Shown here in pieces: positions 5,310-5,624 of a DNA stretch of 5,624 nucleotides. Each line of letters begins with the position of its first letter. The stretch's first letter is position 1. The notes below the pieces were generated by a model. It did no database searches and was not told where the DNA came from. It worked only from the letters and a program-made list of their open reading frames with translations. A program made the position numbers and the translations under genes. This DNA comes from Patescibacteria group bacterium. GTDB taxonomy: Bacteria; Patescibacteriota; Gracilibacteria; UM-FILTER-43-11. The stretch spans positions 1 through 5,624 of the forward strand of contig JAJDCE010000078.1 of assembly GCA_029260985.1 (NCBI GenBank), in the 5' to 3' direction.

Positions 5310-5624
5310 TTCATCAGTTAAATTCTCATAATCAGGATTCGTGTAAACATACCGCCAGTCCGATGGTAAGCCATGTTTACAGGGATTCCAGACAATGTAT
5401 TCCATTTTACCATTAAAATCCCGACCATTTCGGATGTAATGATCGTGGAATCGATCTTGCCATTTGAACTTAGAATAAGGATGTCCATTCGGATATTTGA
5501 ATTGAAAACGGCTTTTCAGAATTTGTACCAAAATATCAAATTTGTGCAATTTATGAATCAAGTTATGGTATTGATTAATATTCAACCGACCATCTCGAAG
5601 GCTGGATTGGCCAATCCAGCCTTC
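5304..5624 (-). CDS. REP-associated Y1 transposase (RAYT), C-terminal part; 5' end outside window
   Basis: RAYTs are single-copy relatives of IS200/IS605 TnpA; they cut single-stranded DNA at REP-type palindromes with an HUH pair and one tyrosine. The 106 visible residues match the C-terminal half: a helix LHKFDILVQILKSRF, then FKWQDRFHDHYIRN, then MEYIVWNPCKHGLPSDW, corresponding to the RAYT patterns WQ..f.dH.IR and YI..NP.k.G. The Tyr of MEYIVWNP (codon 5399-5397) is the expected nucleophile. The HUH part is not visible. The frame stays open to the window edge, so the gene either continues beyond it or is a 5'-truncated remnant. The only candidate start inside the window is a TTG at 5585, which would omit the catalytic histidines and is unlikely to be the true start. 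A perfect 28-bp palindrome (5597-5624) lies in the frame. The flippase gene follows after 9 bp. Confidence 0.75.
   Translation of the reverse strand, partial: EGWIGQSSLRDGRLNINQYHNLIHKLHKFDILVQILKSRFQFKYPNGHPYSKFKWQDRFHDHYIRNGRDFNGKMEYIVWNPCKHGLPSDWRYVYTNPDYENLTDEC
5597..5624. repeat. Perfect 28-bp palindrome in the transposase frame
   Basis: GAAGGCTGGATTGG (5597-5610) is followed directly by its exact reverse complement CCAATCCAGCCTTC (5611-5624), with no spacer. It ends at the last base of the window and may extend further. In the transposase frame it encodes EGWIGQSSL. RAYTs act on REP palindromes, so this may be a REP-like target or remnant. No second copy occurs in the window. Confidence 0.85.

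Noticed and set aside
1..5624. Recoded TGA (TGA read as Gly or Trp)
   Set aside because: Conserved glycines in PurH motifs use GGN codons and tryptophans use TGG. No conserved gene contains in-frame TGA.

Overview
The window is 5.6 kb of moderately AT-rich bacterial DNA using the standard genetic code: no in-frame TGA interrupts conserved genes, and the main genes end in TAA or TAG. The small, loosely packed genes, a short MurJ-like flippase, a C39-type lipoprotein, a REP-type transposase and the lack of Shine-Dalgarno sequences would fit a Candidate Phyla Radiation bacterium such as a Peregrinibacterium. That placement is inference from gene style, not a phylogenetic result.

Left part (1-1600): almost all of purH on the minus strand (IMP synthesis), running off the left edge. 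An AT-rich divergent promoter region follows. Middle part (1600-2400): two small unrecognised genes facing each other (1603-1929 plus, 1948-2190 minus). The minus one is preceded by a near-consensus sigma70 promoter. Upstream of it lies a short direct repeat inside a tiny leucine-rich reading frame. A strong plus-strand promoter then drives a tRNA-Glu(TTC) gene at 2402-2476.

Right part: a Bax-inhibitor-1/YccA family membrane protein (2544-3236) and, 5 bp downstream, a secreted C39-like cysteine-peptidase lipoprotein (3242-3943), probably one transcript. They converge with a minus-strand pair: the end of a REP-associated Y1 transposase (RAYT, 5304-5624, open at the right edge) and, 9 bp downstream of it, a MurJ/MviN-family flippase (3936-5294). 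The lipoprotein and flippase genes overlap tail to tail by 8 bp. A probable terminator for the flippase transcript lies inside the lipoprotein gene.

I see no multi-gene defence, CRISPR or biosynthetic system. The points most worth a second look are a perfect 28-bp palindrome inside the transposase reading frame at the window edge; the flippase, which stops after about 12 membrane segments and seems to lack most of the cavity arginines of E. coli MurJ; the absence of Shine-Dalgarno sequences with two possible leaderless genes; and the cluster of orphan small genes.
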